A DNA stretch of 46,337 nt from positions 1 to 46,337 of the forward strand of contig NZ_FCOL02000043.1 in NCBI RefSeq assembly GCF_001544515.1, given 5' to 3'. A program made the translations under genes and the position numbers. Under the pieces are notes generated by a model that saw only the letters and a list, made by a program, of their open reading frames with translations, was not told where the DNA came from and made no database searches. The DNA is from Caballeronia terrestris. GTDB lineage: Bacteria; Pseudomonadota; Gammaproteobacteria; Burkholderiales; Burkholderiaceae. Of this stretch, positions 7,553-16,267 are shown one piece after another (position 1 is the first letter of the stretch; the number at the start of each line of letters is the position of its first letter).

Positions 7553-8851
7553 TCAAGCCGCGATGAACTCGTTCCATTTCTGCACCATGTAGATGTTCTC
7601 GTCCATCACCGCGTTCCAGCAGGCGATCGCACCCATGCGCTGCGTGTACGACCCGCCGTCGCGCACGGTGCCAGCTTTCTCCAGCAACTGGCCGTCGGGC
7701 GCCTTGATGTCCTGCGCCGCGGCCTTGCCTTCGATCCAGTAGTCCCACTCGTAGGGCTGCATGTGCGTCTTCGCGGTTTCGAGCACGCCCGAATAGTAGC
7801 CTTGCCGCATCAGGTACGCGCCGGCCCAGCCGTCCTGGAACCAGTTGACGAACTCATACGCCGCATCGAGTTTCTTGCCTTGCAGCGAGCGCGGAAAGCC
7901 GAAGCCCGCCGCCCACGAGCGATAGCCCTCCTTCAACGGCTGGAACGTGCATGCGACGCCCATAGTGCGCACCTTCGTGACCGCCGGCGACCACATCGAC
8001 TGGATCACCACTTCGCCCGATGCCATCAGGTTCACGCTCTCGTTGAAGTCCTTCCAGAACGCGCGAAACTGGCCCGCGCGCTTCGCTTCGATCAGGATCT
8101 TGATCGTCTGGTCGATCTCGGCCTTCGTCATGTTGCCCTTGTCGCCGTACTTGACCTGGCCCATCGCCTCGATCGCCATCGCCGAATCCATGATGCCGAT
8201 CGCGGGAATGTTCAGGAGCGCCGCCTTGCCCTTGAACTGCGGATTGAGCAGGTCGGCCCACGTCGATACCGGGCGCTTGATGAGGTCGGGGCGAATGCCG
8301 AGCGTGTCGGCGTTGTAGGTCGTGGGGATCAGCGTCATCCACTCGGTCGGCGTCGAGGAAAACTCGGTCGAGCGCGCGCCCTTCAGGAACATGACCTTCT
8401 TCGGCGCCGTGCCCTGATCGCCGATCTTCTTGCCGTTGACTTCGCCCTTGGTCAGGACCGGCGTGATTTTGTCGGCAAGCTTGATGCGCTTCACGTCCAT
8501 GCCCGCGAGCGTGCCCGACGGAATCAGCTTCTTGAGCGAGAAGTACTCGGTATCGACGATATCGAACGAGTTCGGCTGCGTGATGATGCGCTTGGCGACG
8601 TCGTCGGTAGTGACAGGGATGTACTGGATGTCGATGCCCGTGTCCTCCTTGAATTTCTTCGCGATGTCCGAGCTCTGGTTCACCGCCGTGCCGAGATAGC
8701 GCAACACGATTTTTTCCTGCGCGTGCACGTACGGAAAGCCCGCGATGCCCGCCGCTGCGACCGCGCCCTTGATGAACGTGCGGCGCGACAGGCCCGTCTC
8801 CTTCGCGCCGGTTTCGGGCGCTGCCGCCGGGCTCTCGTTCGATTCGCTCAT
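7553..8851 (-). CDS. ABC transporter substrate-binding protein, PotD-like, Tat-exported
   Basis: A periplasmic binding protein of 432 residues in the PotD/extracellular solute-binding protein family. The N-terminus carries a twin-arginine signal (SRRTFIKG followed by AVAAAGIAG and the probable cleavage site VHAQ), preceded by an unusually long acidic and Ala-rich leader of about 20 residues. The mature part begins KIVLRYLGT, as in spermidine/putrescine-type binders, and contains FDIVDTEYF and a Trp-rich C-terminal half. I chose the start at 8851 because GAGGAG lies 7 bases before it; the Met two codons upstream would sit on top of the ribosome site. It is the second gene of the operon, after the ATPase. 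The ligand could be a polyamine or another cationic or nitrogen compound. Confidence 0.92.
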   Translation of the reverse strand: MSESNESPAAAPETGAKETGLSRRTFIKGAVAAAGIAGFPYVHAQEKIVLRYLGTAVNQSSDIAKKFKEDTGIDIQYIPVTTDDVAKRIITQPNSFDIVDTEYFSLKKLIPSGTLAGMDVKRIKLADKITPVLTKGEVNGKKIGDQGTAPKKVMFLKGARSTEFSSTPTEWMTLIPTTYNADTLGIRPDLIKRPVSTWADLLNPQFKGKAALLNIPAIGIMDSAMAIEAMGQVKYGDKGNMTKAEIDQTIKILIEAKRAGQFRAFWKDFNESVNLMASGEVVIQSMWSPAVTKVRTMGVACTFQPLKEGYRSWAAGFGFPRSLQGKKLDAAYEFVNWFQDGWAGAYLMRQGYYSGVLETAKTHMQPYEWDYWIEGKAAAQDIKAPDGQLLEKAGTVRDGGSYTQRMGAIACWNAVMDENIYMVQKWNEFIAA

Positions 8852-8891
8852 TGCCATTCTCCTCGGTTGAATTTGTCGTTCGACTGTGAGT

Positions 8892-9950
8892 TCATGCCGC
8901 TAAAGGATGCGCGTCCTGCTCGTCCCACCAGACGGTCACGCGTGCCTCGGGACCAAAGCGCTGCGGGTCGTACTCGGCGTCGCTCATCATCGAAATGAGT
9001 TCAGGCGAGCCGTCGAGCGGTGCGAGCGTCATGCGCAGATGAGTGCCCTGGTACTCGGCCTCGCGCACCGTGCACGCGACGCCGCCGATACGGCTCATGC
9101 CACTCCCACCCGATGCGGCCTGCACCGGCGTTACGCCATGCGGCGCGATGCGCAGATGATCGGCGCGCACGGTGAAGAGGCGTCCGCTCGTGCCGAGCAC
9201 GTTGTGCCCGCCGAGAAAGCGCGCGACAAATTCCGTGCGCGGCCGGTTGAAGACTTCGTGCGGCGTGCCGCTCTGTTCGATATGACCATGGCTCATTACG
9301 ACGACGAGATCCGCAAGCGCCATCGCTTCTTCCTGCGAGTGCGTGACGTGTACGAACGTGATGCCGAGTTCCTTCTGCCAGCGCTTGAGTTCGGCGCGCA
9401 TCTGCACGCGCAGGAACGGATCGAGTGCAGAGAGCGGTTCGTCGAGCAAGAGACAGCGCGGCTGATTGAGCAACGCGCGCGCGAGCGCGACGCGCTGCTG
9501 CTGTCCGCCCGACAATTGCGCGGGCTTCCTTTCCGCGAACGCCGACATCGCGACGAGTTCCAGCAGTTCGCCCGCGCGCTTGCGCCGCGCGTCCTTCGCG
9601 ACGCCGCGCATCTTCAGGCTAAACGCTACGTTGTCGAGCGCGCTCAGGTGCGGGAAGAGCGCGTAGCTCTGGAAGACCATCGCCGTGCCGCGCGACGCCG
9701 GTTCCTCGCGCGTCACGTTGCGCCCGCCGATCAGCACGTCGCCATCGGAGACCGATTCGTGGCCCGCGATCATGCGCAGCGTCGAGGTCTTGCCGCATCC
9801 CGACGGCCCGAGCAGGCAGCAATACGCGCCACCGGGAATGCGCAGGTCGATGGCGTCGACGGCGAGCGCGTCGCCGTATTGCTTGGAGACGTGGACGAGT
9901 TCGATATCGGCGGCCGATGTCTTTACCACTGTCGAAGCCGGTTGAACCAT
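8892..9950 (-). CDS. ABC transporter ATP-binding protein, PotA-like
   Basis: A 352-residue ATPase that powers the importer. It shows Walker A (GPSGCGKT), the Q loop near VFQSYALFPH, the signature LSGGQQQRVALARALL, Walker B (CLLLDEPLSALD) and the switch His (VTHSQEEAMALAD). A TOBE-like C-terminal domain of about 110 residues follows, as in PotA/CysA-type proteins. The start at 9950 is preferred because AAGGA lies 9 bases before it; the upstream extension is not conserved-looking. It is the first gene of the four-gene operon (ATPase, binding protein, two permeases) and diverges from the deacetylase gene at 10234, with 283 bases between. Confidence 0.93.
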   Translation of the reverse strand: MVQPASTVVKTSAADIELVHVSKQYGDALAVDAIDLRIPGGAYCCLLGPSGCGKTSTLRMIAGHESVSDGDVLIGGRNVTREEPASRGTAMVFQSYALFPHLSALDNVAFSLKMRGVAKDARRKRAGELLELVAMSAFAERKPAQLSGGQQQRVALARALLNQPRCLLLDEPLSALDPFLRVQMRAELKRWQKELGITFVHVTHSQEEAMALADLVVVMSHGHIEQSGTPHEVFNRPRTEFVARFLGGHNVLGTSGRLFTVRADHLRIAPHGVTPVQAASGGSGMSRIGGVACTVREAEYQGTHLRMTLAPLDGSPELISMMSDAEYDPQRFGPEARVTVWWDEQDAHPLAA

Positions 9951-10233
9951 GAAGACATGTCCTTGGTGGAACAACGATGGGCAAGCGTGCGGTCGCAAGT
10001 GTTTGCAAGAGGTGTGCCATTCCGAAGCGCCTGAGACGCCACGGTGTCTTTAGCCAAGGCCGATCGCGCGTCTACGAACTGGCGCGCAACTTGCACACGA
10101 TCCGTAAGCCTGATCGTCGGCAATCTGGAGCGGCGCTCGTGTGCGATTGCGGTGCGGACCGCGTTCCGCCGTGGGGCACGTTTTGGCCAAACCGGTTCAT
10201 TCAGATCAACAACAGTCACCGGCTCATTCGAAG

Positions 10234-11187
10234 ATGAACGACTCGAGCAACGCGCATTTGGCCATCCACAACGAGTTCGGCCCCCTCGCCACGCACGGGC
10301 GCTTTCCCTATCGTCCCATCGTGGATTCCGATGGATATCGCTGGCCCAACGGCAGCGGCCTCGCGGTGTATCTCGGCTTCAACCTCGAGCACTTCGCGTT
10401 CGGCGAAGGACTGGGCGCCGCGCTCGGGCCACTGTCGCCGCAGCCAGACGTGCTCAACTTCAGCTGGCGCGAATACGGCAATCGCGTGGGCGCGTGGCGC
10501 TGCATCGAACTGTTCGACGATCTCGATTTGCCCTCGGGTACGCTGATCAACACCTCGCTCTATGACCACTGTCCGCAGTTGATCGAAGCCTGTGTCGCGC
10601 GCGGCGACGAGCTGATCGCACACGGACACACCAACGCGCAGCGTCAGAGCAACCTCGACGAAGACGGCGAACGCGCGCTGCTCCTGCACTGCCGCAGGCG
10701 GATCGCGCAGCAATCGGGCGTGGCGCCAGCGGGCTGGCTTTCGCCGTGGATATCGGAATCGCATCTCACGCCCGATCTGCTCGCGCAAACAGGCTACCGC
10801 TACACACTGAACTGGTGCCACGACGACCGCCCCGTGCGCATGACGACACGCGATGGTGCGTTATGGTCGATCCCGTATCCGCAGGAATTGAACGACTTGC
10901 CGATGATCATCGGCCGGCAGATGGACGGTGGCGCCTTCGCCAACATGATCATCGACCAGTTCGACGAGATGCTTGCGCAAGCGAACCGGGGCCACGCGCC
11001 GCAAGCGCTCGTGATGGGGATCGCACTGCATCCGTACATCGTCGGGCAACCGTATCGGTTGCGGCATTTGCGGCGCGCGCTTTCGCACATCGCGGCCGCG
11101 CGCAACGACGGCGACGTCTGGATGACGACACCCGGCGCAATCGCGAGCTTCATGGACGAAGCCATGCCCGTGCATCGCGCGGCATGA
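10234..11187 (+). CDS. Polysaccharide deacetylase / PuuE-like family protein, altered metal site
   Basis: A 317-residue protein of the NodB-homology (polysaccharide deacetylase) superfamily, closest in style to the PuuE allantoinase-like branch (start with GRFPYRPI, later PAGWLSPWISES, TPDLLAQTGYRYTLNW, IALHPYIVGQPYRLRHL). Classical deacetylases have a TFDDG motif; at that place this protein has VYLGFNLEHF, and the usual HxxxH reads HGHTNAQ, so the metal site differs. PuuE-type enzymes hydrolyse cyclic ureides or amides rather than sugars. It overlaps the GntR regulator by 4 bases and is divergent from an ABC importer, which suggests it acts on the imported nitrogen compound. The start at 10234 fits the domain; nothing upstream looks conserved. 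The substrate is unknown. Confidence 0.85.
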   Translation: MNDSSNAHLAIHNEFGPLATHGRFPYRPIVDSDGYRWPNGSGLAVYLGFNLEHFAFGEGLGAALGPLSPQPDVLNFSWREYGNRVGAWRCIELFDDLDLPSGTLINTSLYDHCPQLIEACVARGDELIAHGHTNAQRQSNLDEDGERALLLHCRRRIAQQSGVAPAGWLSPWISESHLTPDLLAQTGYRYTLNWCHDDRPVRMTTRDGALWSIPYPQELNDLPMIIGRQMDGGAFANMIIDQFDEMLAQANRGHAPQALVMGIALHPYIVGQPYRLRHLRRALSHIAAARNDGDVWMTTPGAIASFMDEAMPVHRAA

Positions 11188-11879
11188 TCGATCAGGCGAG
11201 GAGCCAAGTGGACGTCGACGCCCGCATCTATCAATCGATCTTCGATGGCGTGCTAAACCGCCGGCTCGCGCCGGGCACCAAATTGCCCGAGCCGGAGCTG
11301 TGCCAGTTATTTGGCGTCGGGCGCGCGGTCGTGCGGCGCGTACTCGAAAAGCTGGCGTATGACGGCATCGTCGTGTTGCGGCCGAACAAGGGCGCGGTAA
11401 TCGCGCAGCCGACGCGCGAAGAAACGCGCGAGATTTTCGAGGCGCGCCGCTCGGTGGAACGCGCGCTCGTCGAGCTTGCGGTGCCGCGTGCGAGCGCCGC
11501 CGATATCGCCGCGCTGCGCGAGCAGCTCGCCGCCGAGCACGACGCGATGCATCGCTTCGACCAGCCTTCGTGGGCGCGTCTCGCGAGCAGCTTTCATCTG
11601 CGTATCGGCGCGCTTGCGGGCAACACGATCCTGCAGAACTACCTGACGGAACTCGTGCCGCGCTGCTCGCTGATCGTCGGCGTCTACGAGCCGACCGGCA
11701 ACGCGCCGTGCGAACACGACGAGCACGGCGCGATCCTCGATTGCATGGAAGCGCGCGACGCCGCTGGCGCGGTCGCGCACATGGACGCGCACCTTCGCGG
11801 GCTGGAAGCGCGCATCGAAACGTCGCGCATGCCGGGCGAGAAAAGCCTCCGCGCATTGCTCGGCATCACCGGGACATAG
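11184..11879 (+). CDS. GntR-family regulator with FCD domain
   Basis: A 231-residue transcription factor of the FadR/FCD branch. The winged helix-turn-helix (about 10-75) contains LPEPELCQLFGVGRAVVRRVL and ends in NKGAVIAQPT. The all-helical FCD ligand domain (about 85-215) has the His residues expected for a metal site (SSFHLRIG, EHDEHGAI, AHMDAHL). The start overlaps the deacetylase stop (ATGA at 11184-11187), so the two are translationally coupled. It probably represses its own operon and the divergent ABC importer until the substrate is present. The operator would lie in 9951-10233, but I could not pick out a convincing site. Confidence 0.92.
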   Translation: MIDQARSQVDVDARIYQSIFDGVLNRRLAPGTKLPEPELCQLFGVGRAVVRRVLEKLAYDGIVVLRPNKGAVIAQPTREETREIFEARRSVERALVELAVPRASAADIAALREQLAAEHDAMHRFDQPSWARLASSFHLRIGALAGNTILQNYLTELVPRCSLIVGVYEPTGNAPCEHDEHGAILDCMEARDAAGAVAHMDAHLRGLEARIETSRMPGEKSLRALLGITGT

Positions 11880-11887
11880 GCGCCTCA

Positions 11888-12478
11888 ATGGAAATCGACT
11901 TCGAAACGATCACCGAGTATCAGCGCTACAAGCTGATGGCGAGTCTCATCGTGCCGCGTCCAATCGCGCTCGTCACCACGCTCGGCGCGGACGGCACCGT
12001 CAACGCCGCGCCGTTCTCGATGTTCAACATGCTCGGCGAGGAACCGCCGATCGTGATGATCAGCGTGAACCGGGTTGCCGACGGCACGCTGAAGGACACG
12101 GCAGTGAACATCGTGCGGACGGGGGAGTTCGTCGTGCATCTGTCGGACGAGGCGATCGCCGCGAAGATGCATCGCTGCGGCGAACGCTTGCCGCCGAACG
12201 TCAGCGAACTCGCGGAGGTCGGGCTCACGTCGGTCGCGAGCACGCGCGTCGCGCCGCCGCGAATCGCGGAGGCGCCGGTCGCGTTCGAATGCACGCTGTG
12301 GGAGACGCTGGAGACTACGAGCCGGCAGATTTTCATCGGCCGTGTGCACATGCTGCACGCACGCGATGAACTGATCGATACCGAAACCTGGCGCGTGCGG
12401 CTTCAGCACTACTTCCCCGTGGGACGCTTCGGCGCGAGCGATTACGTGACGACGCGCGACCGGTTCACGCTGGGGTGA
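11888..12478 (+). CDS. Flavin reductase-like, FMN-binding split-barrel protein
   Basis: A 196-residue protein of the flavin reductase (DIM6/NTAB) family. The N-terminal part shows the family pattern: PRPIALVTTLGADGTVNAAPFS followed by a PPIVMISVN strand, and later the FVVHLSDEAIAAKM region. These proteins bind FMN and either reduce it for a partner monooxygenase or act as oxidoreductases. It begins 8 bases after the GntR stop, so it belongs to the same operon as the deacetylase and the regulator. No oxygenase partner is present nearby. A stem-loop follows its stop. Confidence 0.88.
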   Translation: MEIDFETITEYQRYKLMASLIVPRPIALVTTLGADGTVNAAPFSMFNMLGEEPPIVMISVNRVADGTLKDTAVNIVRTGEFVVHLSDEAIAAKMHRCGERLPPNVSELAEVGLTSVASTRVAPPRIAEAPVAFECTLWETLETTSRQIFIGRVHMLHARDELIDTETWRVRLQHYFPVGRFGASDYVTTRDRFTLG

Positions 12479-12485
12479 GGAAATA

Positions 12486-12505
12486 CGGGAGGCGAGCGCC
12501 TCCCG
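12486..12505. terminator. Stem-loop between convergent genes
   Basis: CGGGAGGCG at 12486-12494 pairs perfectly with CGCCTCCCG at 12497-12505. It lies in the 38-base gap between two convergent stops and can serve both strands. There is no strong T-tract on either side, so termination strength is uncertain. Confidence 0.5.
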
Positions 12506-12516
12506 ATGCGGCAAAG

Positions 12517-13266
12517 TTACTTCGTGCCGATGAACACCACGCCGGCCTTCGACGGCGTTTGCGCGAGCGCGTGGATCTGGCTGCCGTTCAACACGCCGAT
12601 GCCGCTCGCCGTCGTGTTCGGATACGCGCAGCCGGTGCCCGCGCCGAAGGTGAGACTCACGTCGTACACGTTGCCCTTCGCGTGCGGCTTGATCGTGCCG
12701 GTGAACGGGCAGTTCGTGCCGTTTCCGGCGATGTTGCCGGCCGCATCGACGGTGATCGTGACGCTGTCGATGCCGACCGTCGTCCCGATGTTCGTCGCGC
12801 TGCTGCCCGTGAATTTGCCCGCGACGGCGGCTTGCGTCGGTGTCGCGTCGTAGCTTGCATCGTAGTTGCCGCTGAAGTCCGAGCGTGCGCCGTTCGCGTA
12901 CGAGACCGACGCCTTGAGCCATTGCTTCGCCGAATACGAGCCGCTCACCACGACGGAATTCACGCCCTGGCCCTCGTAGTTGTAGTCGATGCCCGATCCG
13001 TTCGACAGATTGCCGTTCAGCGACGAAACCGAGCCCGCGACGACGCCGGCGATCACGTTCGTCGAGTTCGGCGACGCGTATTCGGTGTAGACGCGGCCGT
13101 CGTCCAAAATCAGTACCGACGCCTGGCGGCCGCTTACCGTCCCCGTGTACTGCCCCGCCGCCGTCGGGCTGGCGGCGTCTAGCGCACCGCCGCCGTCGTC
13201 ACCGCCGCCGCCGCACGCGGCCAGAATTACGCTCATGCCAACTGCTGCAACAATTCCCGTCTTCAC
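12517..13266 (-). CDS. Gly-rich putative lipoprotein, function unknown
   Basis: A 249-residue exported protein. The signal ends in VILAACGGGG, a lipobox with C18 as the modified residue, followed by a short Gly/Asp linker. The mature part is rich in Gly, Ser, Thr and Asn with alternating short hydrophobic stretches (GQYTGTVSG, ASVLILDDG, SSLNGNLSNGSG), typical of a beta-rich or barrel-like lipoprotein. A Cys pair (NCPFTG and GCAYPN) may form a disulfide. I do not recognise a named family. It is a single gene, convergent with the flavin reductase operon. Confidence 0.82.
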   Translation of the reverse strand: MKTGIVAAVGMSVILAACGGGGDDGGGALDAASPTAAGQYTGTVSGRQASVLILDDGRVYTEYASPNSTNVIAGVVAGSVSSLNGNLSNGSGIDYNYEGQGVNSVVVSGSYSAKQWLKASVSYANGARSDFSGNYDASYDATPTQAAVAGKFTGSSATNIGTTVGIDSVTITVDAAGNIAGNGTNCPFTGTIKPHAKGNVYDVSLTFGAGTGCAYPNTTASGIGVLNGSQIHALAQTPSKAGVVFIGTK

Positions 13267-13340
13267 CTTGCTCCTCTCCGTAGTGCCATCTCAAAATCAA
13301 TCGGCGAGAATTGTAAGTATCTGTAACACAATTGTGAAGG

Positions 13341-13662
13341 GTGGATTTACAACAGGGGTACGCGCAGGCGTCGCCAGTGGCGGCGGCGGTGCAGTTGAGC
13401 GGACTGCCGGAGCGCTCGTTCAAGCGGCGTGTTCAGCAGGGGACAGGGATGTCGCCCGTGGGCTACGTGCACACGTCGCGGCTGGGAGAAGCCAACAGAT
13501 GCTCGAATCCGATCATCAGCCGATCGAGGCGATCGCCAATGAAGTGGGTTACGAGAATACGGGGTTTTTCAGCCGGTTCTTTCGACGGAACGTGAGTTTG
13601 ACACCGGCGCACAGTATCGAAGGAGATTCGGGACGATGCGGGCGGCGTTGGCGGGTTGCTGA
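13341..13662 (+). pseudogene. AraC-family regulator remnant, two frameshifts
   Basis: This stretch encodes, across three frames, the C-terminal DNA-binding half of a GlxA-like AraC regulator. Frame one gives SGLPERSFKRRVQQGTGMSP, then YVHTSRLGEA. After a 1-base loss near 13495 the second frame gives QQMLESDHQPIEAIANEVGY and FFSRFFRRN. After a CACA duplication near 13610-13613 the third frame gives QYRRRFG and a stop at 13660-13662. The N-terminal ligand (DJ-1-like) domain is missing altogether. The pieces are still readily recognisable, so the decay is fairly recent. It converges on the diguanylate cyclase gene, whose stop is 1 base away. Confidence 0.85.
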
Positions 13663-13663
13663 C

Positions 13664-15040
13664 TCAAACGGAAGCGCTCGCTTCCTCAACCCGATTCCGG
13701 CCAAGCGCCTTCGCCCGATAAAGCGCCGCATCGGCAAGCGCGACCAACGCCGCGGGATCATTTGTCCCGCCCGACACCGACGATGCATACCCGATCGAAA
13801 TAGTCACACGCTGCACATCACCCGACGGCCCGCGCATCTCGAGCTGATCGATCGCCTTGCGAGACGTCTCCGCAATCGCGAGTCCAGCACGCCGATCGCA
13901 GCCCGGCAGCACCACGACGAATTCCTCGCCGCCATACCGCGCAACGAAATCGCCCTGACGCCGCAAACACGCTTCGAGCGCACGCGCAACCCGCCGCAAG
14001 CACTCATCGCCGGCCTGATGCCCGAACGTATCGTTGAAGCGTTTGAAATGATCGACGTCGAGCAGCAGCAGCGAAAGCGGCTGGCCCGACACCGCAGCCG
14101 CCGCCATCTCACGCGGATAGCGTTCATCGAAGGAAGCGCGGTTGAAGATGCCCGTCAGCCCGTCGTGTGCCGCCGACTCCTTCAGCGCCAGATGCGCCGC
14201 GCTCAGCTTGCGATAGAGACCGCTCGTCTCGTACACGAGCATGCCGAGCACCGCGCTCGCGGCGAACATCGAAGCGACGCGCGCCGCGTACCAGCCGACG
14301 CTGTAGCGCGCACTCGCGTTGAGCGTCAGCGCGACGTCGGCAAGGCCGGCGAGCAGCGCGATCGCGAGCCAGAGGTCCATCAACGTCCGAAGGCGCGTCG
14401 TGGATACGTGCAAGGCCAGCGCTGCCACACAGAGCGCTACGACCAGCACGGCAACCGGATTACTCGACAGTTGCGTGTACGACGTCCCCGAGATCAGGCT
14501 CGGCAGCAATAAGCCTTGGTACACCGACAAGGCGCAGAGCGCGGCACTGAGCGCAATGGCGCCGGCAATCACCGCACGGCCGATGCGATGCCGCGCGACG
14601 GAATCGTCGATGGCGGGGCGGTGCGCTGCACGCACCGCGAGCGCGACCATCACGAGCGTCGGAAAGCCGCCATGCCAGAAGACCCAGATCCAGATCGCGC
14701 TTTGCGGTCCGGCACCGAGCAGGCCGCGAGCCGAGAACACGCCGGGGAATACGAACAATTGAATCGCAGTGGTGACGCTGACGAACGCATAAGCGCCCGC
14801 GAGTGTCGCGAGGAAGAGGCGGCCTGATATGCGGTACTGCGTCCACAGCAGGAACGCGGTGAGGCCTTCAGTCAACGTGACCCAGGTGGCGAAGATCGGG
14901 AGGAACGGAGGGACGACGGGAGCCGCGGTTTTGGCATGCGGCCACACGAGCACGACAGCGAGGAACATCGCAGCCGCGGTGCAGGCGGCTGCGATGCGGT
15001 GGCTCTTCGTCGTGCGGATGTGGCTGAGCGTCGCTTCCAT
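13664..15040 (-). CDS. Membrane diguanylate cyclase (MASE4-like sensor plus GGDEF)
   Basis: A 458-residue inner-membrane protein that would make cyclic di-GMP from two GTP. The N-terminal 280 or so residues hold about eight hydrophobic segments (among them AAMFLAVVLVWPH and AIWIWVFWHGGF), in the style of the MASE4 sensory domain. The GGDEF domain (about 295-455) starts DGLTGIFNRASF and has the active motif GGEEF. An inhibitory RxxD site (RQGD) lies five residues before it, so product inhibition is expected. No phosphodiesterase domain is present. It stands alone. The membrane signal is unknown. Confidence 0.92.
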   Translation of the reverse strand: MEATLSHIRTTKSHRIAAACTAAAMFLAVVLVWPHAKTAAPVVPPFLPIFATWVTLTEGLTAFLLWTQYRISGRLFLATLAGAYAFVSVTTAIQLFVFPGVFSARGLLGAGPQSAIWIWVFWHGGFPTLVMVALAVRAAHRPAIDDSVARHRIGRAVIAGAIALSAALCALSVYQGLLLPSLISGTSYTQLSSNPVAVLVVALCVAALALHVSTTRLRTLMDLWLAIALLAGLADVALTLNASARYSVGWYAARVASMFAASAVLGMLVYETSGLYRKLSAAHLALKESAAHDGLTGIFNRASFDERYPREMAAAAVSGQPLSLLLLDVDHFKRFNDTFGHQAGDECLRRVARALEACLRRQGDFVARYGGEEFVVVLPGCDRRAGLAIAETSRKAIDQLEMRGPSGDVQRVTISIGYASSVSGGTNDPAALVALADAALYRAKALGRNRVEEASASV

Positions 15041-15221
15041 GAACCCGATGAGATGGCGCGTGGCGCCGTTTCAAATGAACGCCACGCGAAGCGCCGCGAA
15101 CGCCTCTTTGCTGAACCAGATAACGGGACGGGAGGCGATCTACAGGCGGGGCAGGAAACCTAGTTTAGCAGCGGCTGCGGGTTGAAGCGAAGGCACGGCG
15201 CTGACGTGGAGCCTCATGGCA

Positions 15222-15248
15222 AAATGGCCCGCACGAGGCGGGCCATTT
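15222..15248 (-). terminator. Rho-independent terminator of the cold-shock gene
   Basis: A perfect 11-bp inverted repeat (AAATGGCCCGC at 15222-15232 and GCGGGCCATTT at 15238-15248) with a 5-nt loop. On the minus strand it ends in a short T run and lies about 28 bases past the stop of the cold-shock gene. Confidence 0.8.
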
Positions 15249-15275
15249 CCTTTACAACTCGCGCGAACGCGTCGC

Positions 15276-15479
15276 TTACACAGGCTGGATATTCGATGCC
15301 TGCAGACCCTTCGGTCCTTTCTTCGCTTCGAAGGTCACCTTCTGGTTTTCCTGCAGGCTCTTGAAGCCCTCCGAACGGATCTCCGAGAAGTGCGCGAACA
15401 GATCGTCGCCACCTTCATCCGGCGTGATGAAACCAAAACCCTTTGCATCGTTGAACCATTTGACCGTACCTGTTGCCAT
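15276..15479 (-). CDS. Cold-shock protein, CspA family
   Basis: A 67-residue single cold-shock domain that binds single-stranded RNA and DNA in the cytoplasm as an RNA chaperone. RNP1 is KGFGFITP and RNP2 is DLFAHFS; the start MATGTVKWFN is the classical one. I place the start at 15479 because GGAA lies about 5 bases before that ATG, although Met codons also occur 2 and 9 codons upstream. It is monocistronic with a strong terminator. Whether it is cold-induced cannot be told from the short (94-base) upstream gap. Confidence 0.94.
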   Translation of the reverse strand: MATGTVKWFNDAKGFGFITPDEGGDDLFAHFSEIRSEGFKSLQENQKVTFEAKKGPKGLQASNIQPV

Positions 15480-15573
15480 TTTCATTCCAGTAATGTGATG
15501 TGTCATATCGATGCCAAAGATCGGCGCACCGCCGAAGCATCGTGTTTGAAGCGGTGCGTTTCTCGTACTTTGG

Positions 15574-15840
15574 TCAGGAAATCGTATATCGGTTCTGCGG
15601 ACCGCCGGTGTACAGATTCTTCGCCAGCCCGAGAATCCGCTCGCGGTTGCGATCGAACGCGGCGAGGAGCGCCGGTTCGCCCGTGCCCGCGTCGGGGTTC
15701 AGCTTCGTCAGCATCGCATCGTCGACGAGAAAGGAAATCTCGCGCGAATTGTCATAGCCCCAGAAGCACACGCAGTGCCTCGAAGGGTCGTAGCTGCGGC
15801 TGGGGTTGGGGAAGGTCAGTGCCACGGCGCTCTTCTTCAT
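15574..15840 (-). CDS. DUF1488 family protein
   Basis: An 88-residue cytoplasmic protein of the DUF1488 family, recognised from LTFPNPSRSYDPSRHCVCFWG near the start (only part of this motif is diagnostic) and the helical C-terminal half LLAAFDRNRERILGLA. The family is widespread in Burkholderia and Rhizobia and has no known function. Its ATG follows directly on the stop codon of the small gene 15841-16032, so the two are likely co-translated. Confidence 0.8.
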   Translation of the reverse strand: MKKSAVALTFPNPSRSYDPSRHCVCFWGYDNSREISFLVDDAMLTKLNPDAGTGEPALLAAFDRNRERILGLAKNLYTGGPQNRYTIS

Positions 15841-16032
15841 CTAGGCGCCCAGGCACACGTAGCGCCACTTGCTCGCGTTGACATCGAGCCGTGCGTCGTT
15901 GTCGAGGCGCTTTTGGGCGCGCTCGGCGTCCGCGCGCTCGAATGCCGTCGCGCGCGCACGCTGGGCAACCGCGTGTTCGCTTTGCTTCGGCTGCACAGGC
16001 GCTGCGGGGACCACTTTGACTTGCGATGTCAT
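15841..16032 (-). CDS. Small protein, function unknown
   Basis: A 63-residue, highly charged, Ala-rich protein with a helical middle (ERADAERAQKRLDNDAR) and a C-terminal KWRYVCLGA. GGAAC lies 4 bases before the ATG. The stop codon abuts the start of the DUF1488 gene with no gap, which supports it as a real, co-transcribed gene. I recognise no family. The 235 bases upstream to the alcohol dehydrogenase hold nothing I can assign. Confidence 0.6.
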   Translation of the reverse strand: MTSQVKVVPAAPVQPKQSEHAVAQRARATAFERADAERAQKRLDNDARLDVNASKWRYVCLGA

Positions 16033-16267
16033 GTTCGTTCCGTTTCGAGGGTGAAGAGGTGAGGCGCAGTCGATACGGCTGGCCTGAAGCAGCGGGGAGT
16101 GCGGCGCCTTGGGACATCAGGCGGCAGAAAAAGCTGCGGATAATCGATGGAGGGATGGCTGTGGCGCGCAGGCGCGCGCACCGGACCCCCTGAGAATGCA
16201 CTGATAACCGACACTACGCAAGCGCTATCTCAAATCATTTCGGATAGCGCGTGCAACGCCGGGAACA

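Noticed and set aside
7475..8998. A long open frame on the plus strand opposite the binding-protein gene
   Set aside because: Its product is Arg/His/Asp-rich with no domain; it mirrors the third-position GC bias of the real gene on the minus strand.
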